Shown here: piece by piece, positions 48,945 to 60,122 of the stretch | How the letters are laid out: each line of letters opens with the position of its first letter | Position numbering within the stretch: the stretch's first letter is position 1 | Assembly: GCF_000382405.1 (NCBI RefSeq) | Contig: NZ_KB908256.1 | Coordinates: 372,001-436,000, forward strand | Length of the DNA stretch: 64,000 nt | From: Mycobacterium sp. 141 | GTDB lineage: Bacteria; Actinomycetota; Actinomycetes; Mycobacteriales; Mycobacteriaceae | Reading direction: 5' to 3' | Translations under genes and position numbers: made by a program | The notes under the pieces: model-generated | Database searches by the model: none | What the model was told of the DNA's origin: nothing | The model's input: only the letters and a program-made list of their open reading frames with translations

Positions 48945-49814
48945 TCAGCTGATGATGTCGCGGATCAGTTCGGCGAACTTCTCAGGGCACTCCAGCGGTG
49001 TGAAATGCCCTACGCCGTCGGCCGTGTGCAACTGCACGTCGAGGAAGTAGTCGTCGAGACGGTCGGCCCAGGCTGTCGGGAACAGTGGATCGTGCTCGGG
49101 CCACAGCACATCGGTGTGGGCGTGGATCTTGACGGCCCGGTCCGGCGGCAGTTCAGTCAACGACTGGGCGACGGTGCCGGCTCCGGCGCGGTACCAGCCC
49201 AGCGAGGCGACGAATGCTCCGGGCAGTGCGTAGTCGGCGACGAGTCGGTCCAGATCGTCGTCGGTGACCGTGAATCCCGGCCCTGACCAATGGTTCCAGA
49301 AGTGGCGCAGATACTCCCGGACAATCTCGGGGTTCCCGTCGATCAGCCGCTCGGCGATCGGCAACTGGTGAAACGCCTGATACCAGAACTCGTGCTGGGC
49401 GTGCGGGCTGAGCACCCGGTCACCCGCTCCGGGCAGCGGAGGGGAGAGGACGAGCGCCTTCGCGAGGTGGGGGTGCATGCGGGCCACACTCTGTGCCACC
49501 CGGCTGCCGACGTCGTAGCCGGCCAGCACAACGTCGCTGAGACCTAATTCATGGATCAGGCCGACCACGCTGGCGGCCTGGGCGGTGGCACTGTAAAAGT
49601 GCTGCACGGCCGCCGCGTGTTTGTCGGAGCCGCCGAATCCGCGCAGGTCAGGCACGATCACGTCGGCCACGTCGGTCAGCAGCGGCACCACTTTGCGATA
49701 GTCCCGCCGGTTGCCCGGCCAGCCGTGCAGCAGCACCACGGGCGGCCCGCCCGCGATGCCGCGCCGATCGAACGCCAATCGGAATCCGTCCACCGGAGCG
49801 CTGCGCGAGGACAT
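48945..49814 (-). CDS. Alpha/beta-hydrolase, epoxide-hydrolase-like
   Basis: 289 residues. PVVLLHGWPGNRRDYRKVVP is the oxyanion-hole HGWP segment, and VVLAGYDVGSRVAQSVAR gives an Asp nucleophile (GYDVG), as in epoxide hydrolases and haloalkane dehalogenases rather than esterases. The C-terminal GVGHFTPLECPEKFAELIRD carries the catalytic His. Cap region rich in aromatic residues. Substrate unknown. Convergent with prcA and not part of the proteasome route as far as the sequence shows. Confidence 0.86.
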   Translation of the reverse strand: MSSRSAPVDGFRLAFDRRGIAGGPPVVLLHGWPGNRRDYRKVVPLLTDVADVIVPDLRGFGGSDKHAAAVQHFYSATAQAASVVGLIHELGLSDVVLAGYDVGSRVAQSVARMHPHLAKALVLSPPLPGAGDRVLSPHAQHEFWYQAFHQLPIAERLIDGNPEIVREYLRHFWNHWSGPGFTVTDDDLDRLVADYALPGAFVASLGWYRAGAGTVAQSLTELPPDRAVKIHAHTDVLWPEHDPLFPTAWADRLDDYFLDVQLHTADGVGHFTPLECPEKFAELIRDIIS

Positions 49815-49873
49815 CAGTTAATTCTGATCCGATGCCACGGCCTTGTGGGCCAGGTTGGGAAAGGTTTGGGGTA

Positions 49874-50251
49874 TCAGTGCTCGGCGGTCTCCGGACGCCA
49901 GCCCACATAGGTGAACCACAGGCCCATCGCTGTCAGCAGCAGGAAGAAGATCCTCGCCGCGATCAGCAGGCCCGAACTGCCCAGCGTGGTGTCGGCGCCG
50001 GTCCGGATCGCCGACGGGAAGGCCATCATCGTTACGCCGCGCAACGCCACGAACCATCCGAACAGCGAGATGAGCACGGCCGTCACGCTGTACCAGTACT
50101 GATGGAAGGCAATCACGATCAAGCCCAGCATCAGCATCGCCGCTCCCAGGATGCAGGGCAGGGTGCCGCTGGTGAACAGGTCGGACAGCAGATCGCCCAG
50201 CTGCGACAGCCGGATCGCGATGATGACGGTGGCTACGCTGCTGGAAGGCAT
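49874..50251 (-). CDS. Small membrane protein of unknown function
   Basis: About 125 residues with three to four hydrophobic helices (ILGAAMLMLGLIVIAFHQYW, AVLISLFGWFVALRGVTMMA, LIAARIFFLLLTAMGLWFTY). I do not recognise the family. The proposed start at 50251 lies inside sequence of a decayed TetR gene on the other strand, so the first residues (MPSSSVA) may be created by that rearrangement and the original start lost. Confidence 0.6.
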   Translation of the reverse strand: MPSSSVATVIIAIRLSQLGDLLSDLFTSGTLPCILGAAMLMLGLIVIAFHQYWYSVTAVLISLFGWFVALRGVTMMAFPSAIRTGADTTLGSSGLLIAARIFFLLLTAMGLWFTYVGWRPETAEH

Positions 50252-50666
50252 CGTCGAGCAGATGGGGGAGAGCGCCACCGCCGGCCTGCGCCGCATCGTC
50301 GACGCTCCCGACATCACAGCATTGGAGAAACTCCACGCGTACTTCGCGGCGTCGTACGCATGGAAATCGGAGAACGTGACTGCTGTTGCCACCCTGATCC
50401 AGCTGTGGCATGACGAGAACAACGCGCTGTTGCGGCAGAAGATGACGCAGGGCTCGGTGCGCACCACGGCGCCCTTCCTGGAGGCGATCATCAGGCAGGG
50501 CCGCGCCGAAGGCGTCTTCGACACCGACTTCCCGCACGAGGCGGCCGGAATCATCGCCGCGATGGGCCTGCATATGGCCGATGCGTTCATCGACGCCATC
50601 CAGGCCGATGGTGCGGTTGCCCGACGGCTCTCTCGCCGACGAACTCTGAATACGATCGCCATCTGA
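50232..50666 (+). pseudogene. TetR-family regulator lacking its DNA-binding domain
   Basis: From LLEGIVEQMGESATAGLRRI onward this is the ligand-binding half of a TetR regulator (ATLIQLWHDENNALLRQKMT, HEAAGIIAAMGLHMADAFID). The preceding ~45 residues that should hold the helix-turn-helix are absent, and upstream sequence is unrelated. The last residues before the stop at 50666 also look out of register. A deletion seems to have joined this gene to the start of the opposite-strand membrane gene. Not expected to bind DNA. Confidence 0.7.
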
Positions 50667-50815
50667 CCGATCCCGACCCGCGGGAGAAGTACCGCGTGCT
50701 GCCGCGTACGCGTACCTGCGGATCATCGGGTGGAAGCCTTGGCGATAGTCGGCATCTGCCGACGGGACCGCACGTTGCCCACCGATACTGAGAGCTACCC
50801 CGTAAGCTCGATAGT

Positions 50816-52174
50816 GTGCAGCGACGAATCATGGGCATCGAGACAGAATTCGGTGTGACCTGCACGTTCCATGGCCATCGCCGGCTCAGCCCCGACGAGG
50901 TTGCTCGCTATCTGTTCCGGCGAGTCGTGTCGTGGGGCCGCAGTTCCAACGTCTTCCTACGCAACGGTGCTCGCCTATATCTGGATGTGGGCAGTCACCC
51001 CGAGTACGCGACCGCCGAATGCGACAACCTCGTTCAGCTGGTCACCCACGACCGTGCCGGTGAGCGCGTACTGGAGGACTTGCTGATCGACGCCGAGCAG
51101 CGGCTCACCGACGAGGGCATCGGCGGTGACATCTACCTGTTCAAGAACAACACCGACTCGGCGGGCAACTCGTACGGCTGCCACGAGAACTACCTCATCG
51201 TGCGCGCCGGGGAGTTCTCCCGGATCGCCGATGTGCTGTTGCCGTTCCTGGTGACCCGGCAGCTGATCTGCGGCGCCGGCAAGGTGCTGCAAACGCCGAA
51301 GGCCGCCACCTTCTGCCTATCGCAGCGGGCCGAGCACATCTGGGAAGGTGTCTCGAGCGCTACCACCCGGTCGCGGCCGATCATCAACACTCGCGACGAG
51401 CCGCACGCCGACGCCGAGAAGTACCGGCGGCTGCACGTCATCGTCGGTGACTCCAACATGTGCGAGGCCACCACCATGCTCAAGGTGGGCACCGCATCGC
51501 TGGTGCTGGAGATGATCGAGGCCGGCGTGCCGTTCCGAGATTTCTCTCTGGACAACCCGATCCGGGCGATCCGCGAGGTCAGTCATGATCTGACCGGCAA
51601 GCGTCCGGTGCGGCTGGCAGGCGGCCGGCAGGCCAGTGCACTGGACATTCAGCGCGAGTACTACAGCCGCGCGGTGGAGTATCTGCAGACGCGCGAAACC
51701 AACACGCAGATCGAACAGGTGGTGGACTTGTGGGGCCGGCAGCTCGACGCGGTCGAGAGCCAGGACTTCGCCAAGGTCGACACCGAGATCGACTGGGTGA
51801 TCAAGCGCAAGCTGTTTCAGCGCTACCAAGATCGCTACAACATGGAGCTGTCCGACCCGAAGATCAGCCAGCTCGACCTCGCCTACCACGACATCAAGCG
51901 TGGGCGTGGCGTGTTCGACCTGCTGCAGCGCAAGGGTCTGGTCGCCCGGATCACCACCGACGAGGAGATCGACGCAGCGGTGAACACGCCGCCGCAGACG
52001 ACGCGGGCCAAGCTGCGCGGTGAGTTCATCAGCGCTGCGCAGGAAGCCGGGCGAGACTTCACCGTCGATTGGGTGCACCTCAAGCTCAACGATCAGGCGC
52101 AGCGCACCGTGCTGTGCAAGGATCCGTTCCGGTCGGTCGACGAGCGGGTCAAGCGGCTCATCGCCAGCATGTGA
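50816..52174 (+). CDS. pafA: Pup-protein ligase PafA
   Basis: 452 residues, the exact family length, from the GTG at 50816. [20 protein letters not shown] with the catalytic Glu region, [20 protein letters not shown] with the Asp that activates Pup, [20 protein letters not shown] and [20 protein letters not shown] as ATP/metal elements. It joins the deamidated Pup C-terminus to lysines. TAAGCT at 50803-50808 precedes the start by seven bases with no ribosome site, so it may be leaderless, like its paralogue dop. Confidence 0.97.
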   Translation: MQRRIMGIETEFGVTCTFHGHRRLSPDEVARYLFRRVVSWGRSSNVFLRNGARLYLDVGSHPEYATAECDNLVQLVTHDRAGERVLEDLLIDAEQRLTDEGIGGDIYLFKNNTDSAGNSYGCHENYLIVRAGEFSRIADVLLPFLVTRQLICGAGKVLQTPKAATFCLSQRAEHIWEGVSSATTRSRPIINTRDEPHADAEKYRRLHVIVGDSNMCEATTMLKVGTASLVLEMIEAGVPFRDFSLDNPIRAIREVSHDLTGKRPVRLAGGRQASALDIQREYYSRAVEYLQTRETNTQIEQVVDLWGRQLDAVESQDFAKVDTEIDWVIKRKLFQRYQDRYNMELSDPKISQLDLAYHDIKRGRGVFDLLQRKGLVARITTDEEIDAAVNTPPQTTRAKLRGEFISAAQEAGRDFTVDWVHLKLNDQAQRTVLCKDPFRSVDERVKRLIASM

Positions 52175-52217
52175 TCGGCCCGCGGATCCCTCCCAGTTGC
52201 CCCTTAAACTCCTTGCT

Positions 52218-53207
52218 GTGGCGACATCCAAGGTCGAGCGGTTGATGAACCTCGTCATCGCACTGCTGTCCACTCGAACATTCCTGCCCGCGGAGAAGAT
52301 TCGTGCAAGCGTGGCCGGGTACGCCGACAGCCCCAGTGACGAAGCGTTCTCCCGGATGTTCGAGCGCGACAAGAACGAGTTGCGTGATCTCGGCATCCCG
52401 CTGGAGACCGGCCGGGTGTCGAAATTCGACCCGACCGAGGGCTATCGGATCAACCGCGATGCTTATGCGTTGCCTCCCGTGCAACTGACCGGCGACGAGG
52501 CCACTGCCGTCGCTGTCGCCACGCAGCTGTGGCAGTCACCGGAGCTGGTCACCGCGACCCAGGGGGCGCTGCTGAAACTGCGTGCTGCCGGGGTGGAGGT
52601 CGATGCCGACGGCGCCGGTGCCGCGATCACCTCGACCGCGGTATTGCCCGGCCTGCGCGGGTCCGAGCAGGTGCTGCGGATCCTGTTGTCCGCCATCGAC
52701 TCCGGACACGTCGTGCAATTCGAACACCGGCCGTCGCGCACCGCGGGCTACACCACCCGCACGGTCGAACCGTGGGGTGTCGTCACCCACCGCGGCCGTT
52801 GGTATCTCGTCGGGCACGACCGCGACCGTGATGACACCCGTACGTTCCGCCTGTCGAGGATCGGTTGCGACGTCACCCTGATCGGAGAGGCCGGTGCGGT
52901 GCACAGACCCGAAGGTGTCAACGTGCGGGAGATCGTGCGGCGCGTCGTTGCCGACGTGCCCACCGGGGAACGGGCCCGCGTGTGGGTAGCCGGGGGGCGG
53001 GCGACCGCGTTGCGCCGGCAGGCCGTCACGACCACGCCGCGTGCTCTGGGCGGCCGTGCGGGGGAAGAGATCACCGTCGAACTCGGCATGCATGACCGGC
53101 TCGCCCGTGAGATCGCGAGCTACGGCGCCGACGCCGTGGCGCTGGAGCCGTCGGCGTTGCGCGACGACGTGGTGGAGAGGCTGCGGGCGCAGGCGGATCG
53201 CGCATGA
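52218..53207 (+). CDS. pafB: WYL-domain transcriptional activator PafB
   Basis: 329 residues from the GTG at 52218 (the longer frame overlaps pafA). An N-terminal winged helix (VERLMNLVIALLSTRTFLPA … FSRMFERDKNELRDLGIPLE) is followed by a WYL domain (VVQFEHRPSRTAGYTTRTVE, THRGRWYLVGHD) and a WCX-type C-terminal part. With PafC it forms the heterodimer that turns on the RecA-independent mycobacterial DNA-damage response. Overlaps pafC by four bases. Confidence 0.95.
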   Translation: MATSKVERLMNLVIALLSTRTFLPAEKIRASVAGYADSPSDEAFSRMFERDKNELRDLGIPLETGRVSKFDPTEGYRINRDAYALPPVQLTGDEATAVAVATQLWQSPELVTATQGALLKLRAAGVEVDADGAGAAITSTAVLPGLRGSEQVLRILLSAIDSGHVVQFEHRPSRTAGYTTRTVEPWGVVTHRGRWYLVGHDRDRDDTRTFRLSRIGCDVTLIGEAGAVHRPEGVNVREIVRRVVADVPTGERARVWVAGGRATALRRQAVTTTPRALGGRAGEEITVELGMHDRLAREIASYGADAVALEPSALRDDVVERLRAQADRA

Positions 53208-54160
53208 GCCAGGTATCGGCCCGCTTGGTTCGGCTGCTCAACATGGTTCCGTATTTCCAGGCGAACCCCAAGGTCACGCGGGCGGAAGCGGCCGAAGCCC
53301 TCGGCGTCAGCCGCAAGCAACTCGACTCCGACCTCGAGCAACTGTGGATGTGCGGGTTGCCCGGTTACAGCCCCGGTGACCTGATCGATTTCGACTTCAC
53401 CGACGACACCATCGAGGTGACGTTCTCTGCCGGCGTGGATCAGCCGCTGCGGCTGACCTCCACAGAGGCCACGGTGATCCTGGTGGCGCTGCGGGCACTC
53501 GTCGATGTCCCGGGCATGGTCGACCCGGAGGCCGCGCGCAGTGCGATCGCCAAGATCGAGTCGGCTGCCGGTGCTCAGCTGGCTGCCATCGAGGACCCTG
53601 TACCGATCGAGAGCGAGGCCGCCGCGACAGTGCGGGCCGCGGTCCGCGACGGCCGCGCGGTGACGCTGGAGTACTACTCGGCGTCACGTGATTCGCTGAC
53701 CACCCGCACGGTGGATCCCATCCGGGTGGCCCTGGTCGGGGACAACAGCTACCTGGAGGCGTGGTGCCGCAGTGCCGAGGCGGTACGGCTGTTCCGCTTG
53801 GATCGCATCGTCGACGCGCAGCTGCTCGCGGAGGCCTCGACGCCGCCTCCCCCGGCCGTGCACGCGGGCCCGGATACATCGCTGTTCGACGCCGATCCGG
53901 CGCTGCCGTCAGCCACGCTGCTCATCGCCCCCTCGGCGTCGTGGATGTTCGACTACTACCCGTTGCGGGTGGTGACCGAGCTGCCCGACGGCGCGGTCGA
54001 GGCGGCCATGACCTTCGCGTCCGAGGACTGGATGGCCAGGTTCGTGCTGGGCTTCGGTTCCGCGGTGCGGGTGCTGGCGCCCGAGTCGTTGGCGCAGCAG
54101 GTGCGGGCTGCGGCCACGGCAGCGCTGCACGCCTACGGTGCGGTCGAGGTTGACGGGTAG
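53204..54160 (+). CDS. pafC: WYL-domain transcriptional activator PafC
   Basis: 318 residues; ATG overlaps the pafB stop (ATGA). Winged helix: RLVRLLNMVPYFQANPKVTR, AAEALGVSRKQLDSDLEQLW. WYL domain: AVTLEYYSASRDSLTTRTVD and SYLEAWCRSAEAVRLFRLDR, with the ligand-pocket positions varied. It is a paralogue and partner of PafB. It leads into tatA after 30 bases. Confidence 0.95.
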   Translation: MSQVSARLVRLLNMVPYFQANPKVTRAEAAEALGVSRKQLDSDLEQLWMCGLPGYSPGDLIDFDFTDDTIEVTFSAGVDQPLRLTSTEATVILVALRALVDVPGMVDPEAARSAIAKIESAAGAQLAAIEDPVPIESEAAATVRAAVRDGRAVTLEYYSASRDSLTTRTVDPIRVALVGDNSYLEAWCRSAEAVRLFRLDRIVDAQLLAEASTPPPPAVHAGPDTSLFDADPALPSATLLIAPSASWMFDYYPLRVVTELPDGAVEAAMTFASEDWMARFVLGFGSAVRVLAPESLAQQVRAAATAALHAYGAVEVDG

Positions 54161-54190
54161 ACTCGGCGAAGACGTCTGGAGGTAACCAAA

Positions 54191-54460
54191 TTGGGCGGAC
54201 TACAACCCTGGCACTGGATCATCGTGATCGCTGTGTTTGTGCTGCTGTTCGGTGCGAAGAAGCTTCCGGACGCGGCGCGTTCACTGGGTAAGTCGATGCG
54301 GATCTTCAAGTCGGAGATCAAGGAGATGCAGTCTGAGTCCAGGTCGGAGGACGCTCCGCCGGCCAGGCCGATTGCATCCGAACGCGCCGATGTGGCGGCG
54401 CCGCGGCCCGATGTCGCCGCGCCCGCACCCGAACAGTCCCCGGACCGACACACGGCCTGA
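54191..54460 (+). CDS. tatA: Sec-independent protein translocase TatA
   Basis: 89 residues starting at a TTG preceded by GGAGGT. One membrane helix ([20 protein letters not shown]) with the FGxKKLP hinge, an amphipathic helix ([20 protein letters not shown]) and a disordered Pro/Ala tail. It forms the variable pore of the twin-arginine pathway. tatC follows after about 70 bases and tatB is not here, as usual for mycobacteria. Confidence 0.95.
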   Translation: MGGLQPWHWIIVIAVFVLLFGAKKLPDAARSLGKSMRIFKSEIKEMQSESRSEDAPPARPIASERADVAAPRPDVAAPAPEQSPDRHTA

Positions 54461-54530
54461 CGCGGCTCGACCCTGATCGCGGTTTACGACCGCGTCGGTA
54501 GGTCGTGTCTCCGACCCCCACTTCACATCT

Positions 54531-55517
54531 GTGCAGAGCTCCGGCATCTTCAGAAAATTCGATCCCCGCCGTCGCCGTTCGCGGGTCAATCCCGACGGCA
54601 CCATGTCGCTGGTCGACCATCTCACCGAGTTGCGGTCACGGCTGCTGATTTCTGTCGCGGCCGTCATCGTCACGATGATCTTCGGGTTCTTCTGGTACAC
54701 CCACGGCATTTTCGGGCTGCACAGCCTGGGCGAATGGCTGCGCGGTCCGTACTGTGCGCTGCCGGCCTCGTCCCGTGCGGCCATTGCGCCCAACGGCGAA
54801 TGCCGACTGCTCGCCACCGCGCCTTTTGACCAGTTCATGCTGCGTCTGAAGGTCGCGCTCGCGGCCGGTGTGGTGATCGCGTGCCCGGTGTGGCTCTACC
54901 AGGTGTGGGCGTTCATCACGCCCGGGCTGTACAAGAAGGAACGCCGGTTCGCGATGGCCTTCGTCGGCTTCGGCGCTGCGCTGTTCGTCACCGGTGCGGT
55001 GCTGGCCTACGTCGTGCTGGCGAAGGCGTTGGGCTTCCTGCTGACCGTCGGCAGCGACGTTCAGGTGACCGCACTGTCCGGCGACCAGTACTTCGGTTTC
55101 CTGATCAATCTGCTGCTCGTGTTCGGCATCAGCTTCGAGTTCCCGTTGCTGATCATCATGCTCAACCTCGTCGGAGTGCTCAGCTACGCAAAGCTCAAGG
55201 CATGGCGGCGCGGGCTCATCTTCGGCCTGTTCGTCTTTGCCGCCTTCGCCACACCCGGATCGGATCCTTTCACGATGTTGGCACTGGCCTGTGCGCTGAC
55301 GTTGCTGCTGGAGCTGGCCATCCAGATCGCCCGGGTCCACGACCGGCGCAAGGCGCGGTTGGCCGAAGCCGAGGTGGACGACGACGAGGCCGCACCTATC
55401 GGCACCACCGAACCGATCGAGCCACCGGCTCCGGTGTCTGCGCCGACGTCTGCGGCTCCGAAGACGCCACCGGCGTCACGACCAACGAGGCTCAGCATCG
55501 ATGACGACGCGACCTGA
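54531..55517 (+). CDS. tatC: Sec-independent protein translocase TatC
   Basis: 328 residues from a GTG at 54531 (the ATG before [14 protein letters not shown] is another option, but the basic N-terminal extension is usual). Six membrane helices; [10 protein letters not shown] at the cytoplasmic N-terminus and a [20 protein letters not shown] segment. It is the receptor for twin-arginine signal peptides. The long charged/proline C-terminal tail overlaps the start of helY by 17 bases. Confidence 0.95.
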   Translation: MQSSGIFRKFDPRRRRSRVNPDGTMSLVDHLTELRSRLLISVAAVIVTMIFGFFWYTHGIFGLHSLGEWLRGPYCALPASSRAAIAPNGECRLLATAPFDQFMLRLKVALAAGVVIACPVWLYQVWAFITPGLYKKERRFAMAFVGFGAALFVTGAVLAYVVLAKALGFLLTVGSDVQVTALSGDQYFGFLINLLLVFGISFEFPLLIIMLNLVGVLSYAKLKAWRRGLIFGLFVFAAFATPGSDPFTMLALACALTLLLELAIQIARVHDRRKARLAEAEVDDDEAAPIGTTEPIEPPAPVSAPTSAAPKTPPASRPTRLSIDDDAT

Positions 55518-58245
55518 GCCGGGCGGCGAAACTCTTGACGAGCTGGCCGCATTCACCGCGCAACTCCCGTTCGTTCTCGATGACTTCCAGGTGCGCGCCT
55601 GCAGCGCATTGGAGAGCGGTCACGGAGTCCTCGTCTGCGCGCCCACCGGTGCCGGCAAGACGGTCGTCGGCGAGTTCGCCGTGCACCTGGCCCTGGCGGC
55701 CGGCGGAAAGTGCTTCTACACGACCCCGATCAAGGCGCTGAGCAATCAGAAGCACAACGATCTGGTCGCCCGGTACGGCGCGGAGAAGATCGGGTTGCTC
55801 ACCGGTGATCAGTCCATCAACGGTGATGCCGACGTGGTGGTGATGACCACCGAAGTACTACGTAACATGTTGTACGCGAATTCGTCTGCGCTGCATGGGC
55901 TTTCCTATGTCGTGATGGACGAGGTGCACTTCCTGGCCGACCGGATGCGCGGCGCGGTGTGGGAAGAGGTGATACTGCACCTGCCGGAGGAGGTGTTGCT
56001 GGTCAGTCTCTCGGCCACGGTGAGCAACGCCGAGGAGTTCGGCGGGTGGATCCAGACCGTCCGCGGCGACACCACCGTCGTCGTCGACGAGCACCGACCG
56101 GTGCCGCTGTCGCAGCACATGATGGTGGGCAAGCGGCTGTTCGACCTGTTCGACGGCTCCGACCGCACGCTGGTGGACCCAGAACTGGTGCGGCACATCG
56201 CCCATCGCCGCGAGGCCGAACGGCTCGCGGACTGGCAGCCGCGGGGGCGAGGCCGGCCGCCGCAGCTGTACCGGCCGCCGAGCCGACCGGACGTGATCGA
56301 CGTCCTCGACGCCGAGGGGTTGTTGCCCGCGATCACGTTCGTGTTCTCCCGCGCGGGTTGTGATGCGGCGGTCAAACAGTGCCTGCGGTCGCGGCTGCGG
56401 CTGACCACCGATGAGGAACGCGCCCGCATCGCCGAGGTGGTGGACCGGCGCTGCGCGGACCTGGCCGAGTCCGATCTGGTCGTGCTCGGCTATCACGAAT
56501 GGCGGGAAGGTCTGTTGCGCGGACTGGCCGCCCACCACGCAGGCATGCTGCCGACGTTCCGTCACACTGTGGAGGAGCTGTTCACCGCGGGCCTGGTCAA
56601 GGCGGTATTCGCCACCGAGACACTGGCTTTGGGGATCAACATGCCGGCCCGCACCGTGGTGCTGGAGCGGCTGGTGAAGTACAACGGCGAACAGCACCTA
56701 CCGTTGACACCGGGGGAGTACACCCAGCTCACGGGGCGCGCGGGGCGGCGCGGCATCGACGTCGAGGGCCACGCTGTGGTGCTGTGGCGCCCGGACGACA
56801 CCACCGCCGACCCCGCCGAGGTCGCCGGCCTCGCGTCCACCCGAACCTTCCCGTTGCGCAGTTCCTTTGCGCCGTCGTACAACATGACCATCAACCTGGT
56901 TCAGCACATGGGGCCCGAGCAGGCGCACAAGCTGCTGGAGCGATCTTTTGCGCAGTACCAGGCCGACCGCTCGGTGGTGGGCCTGGTCCGCGGCGTCGCC
57001 CGCGGCGAGCGGATGCTGGGCGAGCTGGCCACCGAACTGGACGGGCACGAGTCGGAGGTGCTCGACTACGCGCGGTTGCGCGCGAAAATCGGTGAGCGGG
57101 AACGTGCCCAGTCCCGCGCCTCGCGGCTGCAGCGCCGGCAGGCAGCCACCGAGGCGCTGGCCGGGCTGCGCCGTGGGGACATCATCACCATCACCCACGG
57201 GCGGCGCGGTGGTCTGGCGGTGGTGCTCGAACCCGACCGCGACAGTGACGACCCCAGGCCGCTGGTACTCACCGAACATCACTGGGCAGGTCGTATTTCG
57301 TCGTCGGACTACTCGGGTGCCTCGGCGCCGCTCGGCACGATGGCGCTCCCCAAACGCGTCGAGCACCGCCAGCCCCGGGTGCGCCGCGACCTGGCGTCGG
57401 CGCTGCGGTCGGCGGCGGCCGGGTTGGCGGTGCCGTCGGACAAGCCGAAACGCTCCGGCAGCGCACTCGACCGGGACGTGGATCCAGAGTTGGCCGGCCT
57501 CCGCGAGCAGCTGCGCCGGCATCCAGCGAATCAGCTTCCGGACCGCGAAGCCATGATGCGCATCGCCGAGCGGTATCTGCGCATCGAACGTGACAACGCC
57601 CAGATCCAGCAGAAGGTTGCGGCGGCGACGAACTCCCTGGCACGCACCTTCGACCGGATCGTCGCGCTGCTCAGCGAGCGCGGGTTCATCGAGAACGATT
57701 CCGGTGAACCGAAGGTGACCGATACCGGCCGGTTGCTGGCACGCATCTACAGCGAAAGCGACCTGCTGGTGGCCGAATGTCTGCGGAGTGGTCTGTGGGA
57801 GGGTTTGCAGCCCGCCGAGTTGGCGGGAGTGCTGTCGGCCGTGCTCTACGAATCGCGCGGTGATACTCCCGGAGTGCCCGCCGGGTTCGACATCCCGACC
57901 TCCGGTCTTCGGCGTGCGCTGGCCCAAACCCGGCGGCTCTCGGCCGATCTGCGTGCCGACGAGCGGCGGCACCGCATCGCGCCGAGCCGCGAACCCGACG
58001 AAGGGTTCGTCACCGCGGTCTACCGCTGGGCCACCACCGGCGACCTGGCATCCGCGCTGGCTGCCTCCGACGTCACCGGTTCGGGTTCACCGCTTTCGGC
58101 AGGCGATTTCGTACGGTGGTGCCGGCAGGTGCTCGATCTGCTCGACCAGGTGCGAAACGCCGCACCCGCACCGGCACTGCGCAATACCGCGAAACGCGCC
58201 ATCACCGATGTTCGGCGCGGCGTCGTGGCTGTTGATGCGGGGTAG
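55501..58245 (+). CDS. helY: SF2 DExH helicase HelY (Ski2/Mtr4-like)
   Basis: 914 residues. [14 protein letters not shown] (Walker A), [13 protein letters not shown] (DEVH), [14 protein letters not shown] (motif III), [20 protein letters not shown] and [20 protein letters not shown] (motifs V and VI), then a long C-terminal region with a DSHCT-like end. Ski2-like helicases unwind RNA; in mycobacteria the role is not settled. Overlap with tatC suggests the run pafA-helY is cotranscribed. Confidence 0.93.
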   Translation: MTTRPEPGGETLDELAAFTAQLPFVLDDFQVRACSALESGHGVLVCAPTGAGKTVVGEFAVHLALAAGGKCFYTTPIKALSNQKHNDLVARYGAEKIGLLTGDQSINGDADVVVMTTEVLRNMLYANSSALHGLSYVVMDEVHFLADRMRGAVWEEVILHLPEEVLLVSLSATVSNAEEFGGWIQTVRGDTTVVVDEHRPVPLSQHMMVGKRLFDLFDGSDRTLVDPELVRHIAHRREAERLADWQPRGRGRPPQLYRPPSRPDVIDVLDAEGLLPAITFVFSRAGCDAAVKQCLRSRLRLTTDEERARIAEVVDRRCADLAESDLVVLGYHEWREGLLRGLAAHHAGMLPTFRHTVEELFTAGLVKAVFATETLALGINMPARTVVLERLVKYNGEQHLPLTPGEYTQLTGRAGRRGIDVEGHAVVLWRPDDTTADPAEVAGLASTRTFPLRSSFAPSYNMTINLVQHMGPEQAHKLLERSFAQYQADRSVVGLVRGVARGERMLGELATELDGHESEVLDYARLRAKIGERERAQSRASRLQRRQAATEALAGLRRGDIITITHGRRGGLAVVLEPDRDSDDPRPLVLTEHHWAGRISSSDYSGASAPLGTMALPKRVEHRQPRVRRDLASALRSAAAGLAVPSDKPKRSGSALDRDVDPELAGLREQLRRHPANQLPDREAMMRIAERYLRIERDNAQIQQKVAAATNSLARTFDRIVALLSERGFIENDSGEPKVTDTGRLLARIYSESDLLVAECLRSGLWEGLQPAELAGVLSAVLYESRGDTPGVPAGFDIPTSGLRRALAQTRRLSADLRADERRHRIAPSREPDEGFVTAVYRWATTGDLASALAASDVTGSGSPLSAGDFVRWCRQVLDLLDQVRNAAPAPALRNTAKRAITDVRRGVVAVDAG

Positions 58246-58281
58246 GGTGTGGACGTCAGCGAATAGGGATCAAGGAGAGTC

Positions 58282-59064
58282 ATGAGCGGACCGCAGGGAT
58301 CTGACCCGGCGCAGCAGTGGCCCGGTCAGCAGCCCGAGCCCGGTAATGATCAGCCGTCAGGCTCGGACGCGTGGCAGCCGCCGGCCAGCTCCGACGAATC
58401 GACCACGCACGCTCAGACCTGGCAGCCGCCCGCCTATCCGCAACAGCCCGAGCAGCCGCAGCAACAGCAGCCGGACTACTCGGCCTATCAGCAGTCCCAG
58501 TCGGCATACGCGCAGCCGCAGTACCCGTCAACCAACCAGTATGGCCAGCAGCCCTACGCCATGCCGGGCCAATTTGGTCAGCCGGGCCAGCCTGGTCAGC
58601 CGGGTCAGTTCGGCCAACCCGGTCAGTACGGCCAGTACGGGCAACCCGGCCAATACGGTCAGCCGCAGTTCGGGCAACCGGGTCAGTTCGGCCAGTACAC
58701 CCCGCCCGGTGCGGAAGAAGGGTCCAAGCGCTCGCTCGGTGTGGTCCTCGGTGTCGTCGGCGCCCTTGTCGTGCTCGTGCTCGTTGTTGTCGGCGTGCTG
58801 GGCTTCTGGAAGCCGGGATGGTTCGTCACCACCGAACTCGACGTCAACAAGGCCCAGCAGGGCGTGACCAAGATCCTCACCGACGAGGAGAACGGTTACG
58901 GCAACAAGAGCGTTTCCGACGTCAACTGCAACGACGGCAAGAACCCCAAGGTCAAGAAGGGTGACACCTTCACCTGCGAGGTCAGTGTCGACGGCACCAA
59001 GCGCAAGGTCACGGTGACCTTCCAGAACAACGACGGCACCTACGAGGTCGGCCGGCCCAAGTAG
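58282..59064 (+). CDS. DUF4333 membrane protein with Gln/Pro-rich repeats
   Basis: 260 residues. The first ~145 are low complexity, with degenerate GQP/GQYGQ repeats (for example [14 protein letters not shown]). One membrane helix follows ([20 protein letters not shown]), then an extracytoplasmic DUF4333 domain with two Cys ([27 protein letters not shown]). It corresponds to Rv2091c. The repeats may vary between strains. Role in the envelope unknown. Confidence 0.85.
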   Translation: MSGPQGSDPAQQWPGQQPEPGNDQPSGSDAWQPPASSDESTTHAQTWQPPAYPQQPEQPQQQQPDYSAYQQSQSAYAQPQYPSTNQYGQQPYAMPGQFGQPGQPGQPGQFGQPGQYGQYGQPGQYGQPQFGQPGQFGQYTPPGAEEGSKRSLGVVLGVVGALVVLVLVVVGVLGFWKPGWFVTTELDVNKAQQGVTKILTDEENGYGNKSVSDVNCNDGKNPKVKKGDTFTCEVSVDGTKRKVTVTFQNNDGTYEVGRPK

Positions 59065-59076
59065 TTCGTCCGCAGC

Positions 59077-60036
59077 TCAGCCGGGCAGACGGTCCAGTGC
59101 CGTCTGCAACCGGCTGATCGACGAGGTCACCCCGTACGCGGCCGCCAGATCGGCAACTTTGGCCGGCTCCTTGGCGGCCAGTGGCAGCGCATCCGTCGGG
59201 GTGGACATCGTGACAGGGGCATCGGTCGCAACGCGCACCACGGGCTCGGCTGCGGCGATGTAGTCGGCGGCGGCCAGCAGTTTGGCGCGGTGCGACTTGG
59301 ACATCGGCACCGCGCTGTCGTGTGCGGCTGTCTGGATCGCTGCCAGCGAGCCGTGCCGAGCCAGCAGGGTCGCGGCGGTCTTCTCACCGATCCCGGCCAC
59401 ACCGGGCAGACCGTCGGACGGATCGCCACGCAGCAACGCCAGCTCGGCATACGCCGCGCCGGCGCGGTCGGCCGGCACCCCGTACTGCTCGGCAACCTCG
59501 ACGGGCCCGAACTTCGTGGCCTTGGCGAGCCCGCGCCCGATGTAGAGCACCCGCACCGGCGGAGTCGGTTCGTCGCGCACCAACTGCAGCAGATCGCGAT
59601 CCCCACTGACCACGACCACCGGATCACGCTGCTCGCGGGTGGCCAGCGTGCCCAGCACATCGTCGGCCTCGTAGCCCGCCGCTCCGGCGGTGGCGATCCC
59701 GAACGCGTCCAGCAACTCCATGATCATGGCGACCTGCGGGGTCAGCTCATCGGGCACTTCCTCGATGTCCGGTATCCCGTCCGGCTCGGCTTCGGCCACC
59801 CGGTGGGCCTTGTACGAGGGCACCAGGTCGACGCGCCACTGCGGCCGCCAGTCGTCGTCACGGCACACCACCAGGCGTGACGGTCGCTCGTTTGTCACCA
59901 GCGTGGCGATGGAGTCCAAAAAGCCGCGTACCGCGTTCACCGGTCGACCGTCGGGTGCTGTGATCGACGACGGGACACCGAAGAACGAGCGGAACCACAT
60001 GCTGGCGCCATCGAGCAGCAGGACAGGTGCGGTCAT
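59077..60036 (-). CDS. 5'-3' exonuclease (PIN/FEN-like)
   Basis: 319 residues. Metal-binding acids in [29 protein letters not shown] (ExDD) and [12 protein letters not shown] (GDxD). Helix-hairpin-helix segment [20 protein letters not shown] binds the DNA backbone. It is like the N-terminal nuclease of DNA polymerase I but stands alone, and corresponds to Rv2090. Probably removes 5' flaps or RNA primers. Convergent with the DUF4333 gene. Confidence 0.93.
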   Translation of the reverse strand: MTAPVLLLDGASMWFRSFFGVPSSITAPDGRPVNAVRGFLDSIATLVTNERPSRLVVCRDDDWRPQWRVDLVPSYKAHRVAEAEPDGIPDIEEVPDELTPQVAMIMELLDAFGIATAGAAGYEADDVLGTLATREQRDPVVVVSGDRDLLQLVRDEPTPPVRVLYIGRGLAKATKFGPVEVAEQYGVPADRAGAAYAELALLRGDPSDGLPGVAGIGEKTAATLLARHGSLAAIQTAAHDSAVPMSKSHRAKLLAAADYIAAAEPVVRVATDAPVTMSTPTDALPLAAKEPAKVADLAAAYGVTSSISRLQTALDRLPG

Positions 60037-60122
60037 GACATCCTCCGGAGCAACATTCCAGCGACACTAGCCTGAGGTACTGCCGTCGCCAGTCATCAAG
60101 CGTCCCACTAGCCTCGAGCACC

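Noticed and set aside
56698..57972. 424-codon minus-strand frame inside helY
   Set aside because: Antisense shadow of helY; no motifs and low-complexity composition.
58540..58700. CRISPR-like short repeats in the DUF4333 gene
   Set aside because: The repeats are in-frame Gly-Gln-Pro codons of a low-complexity protein segment, without uniform spacers.
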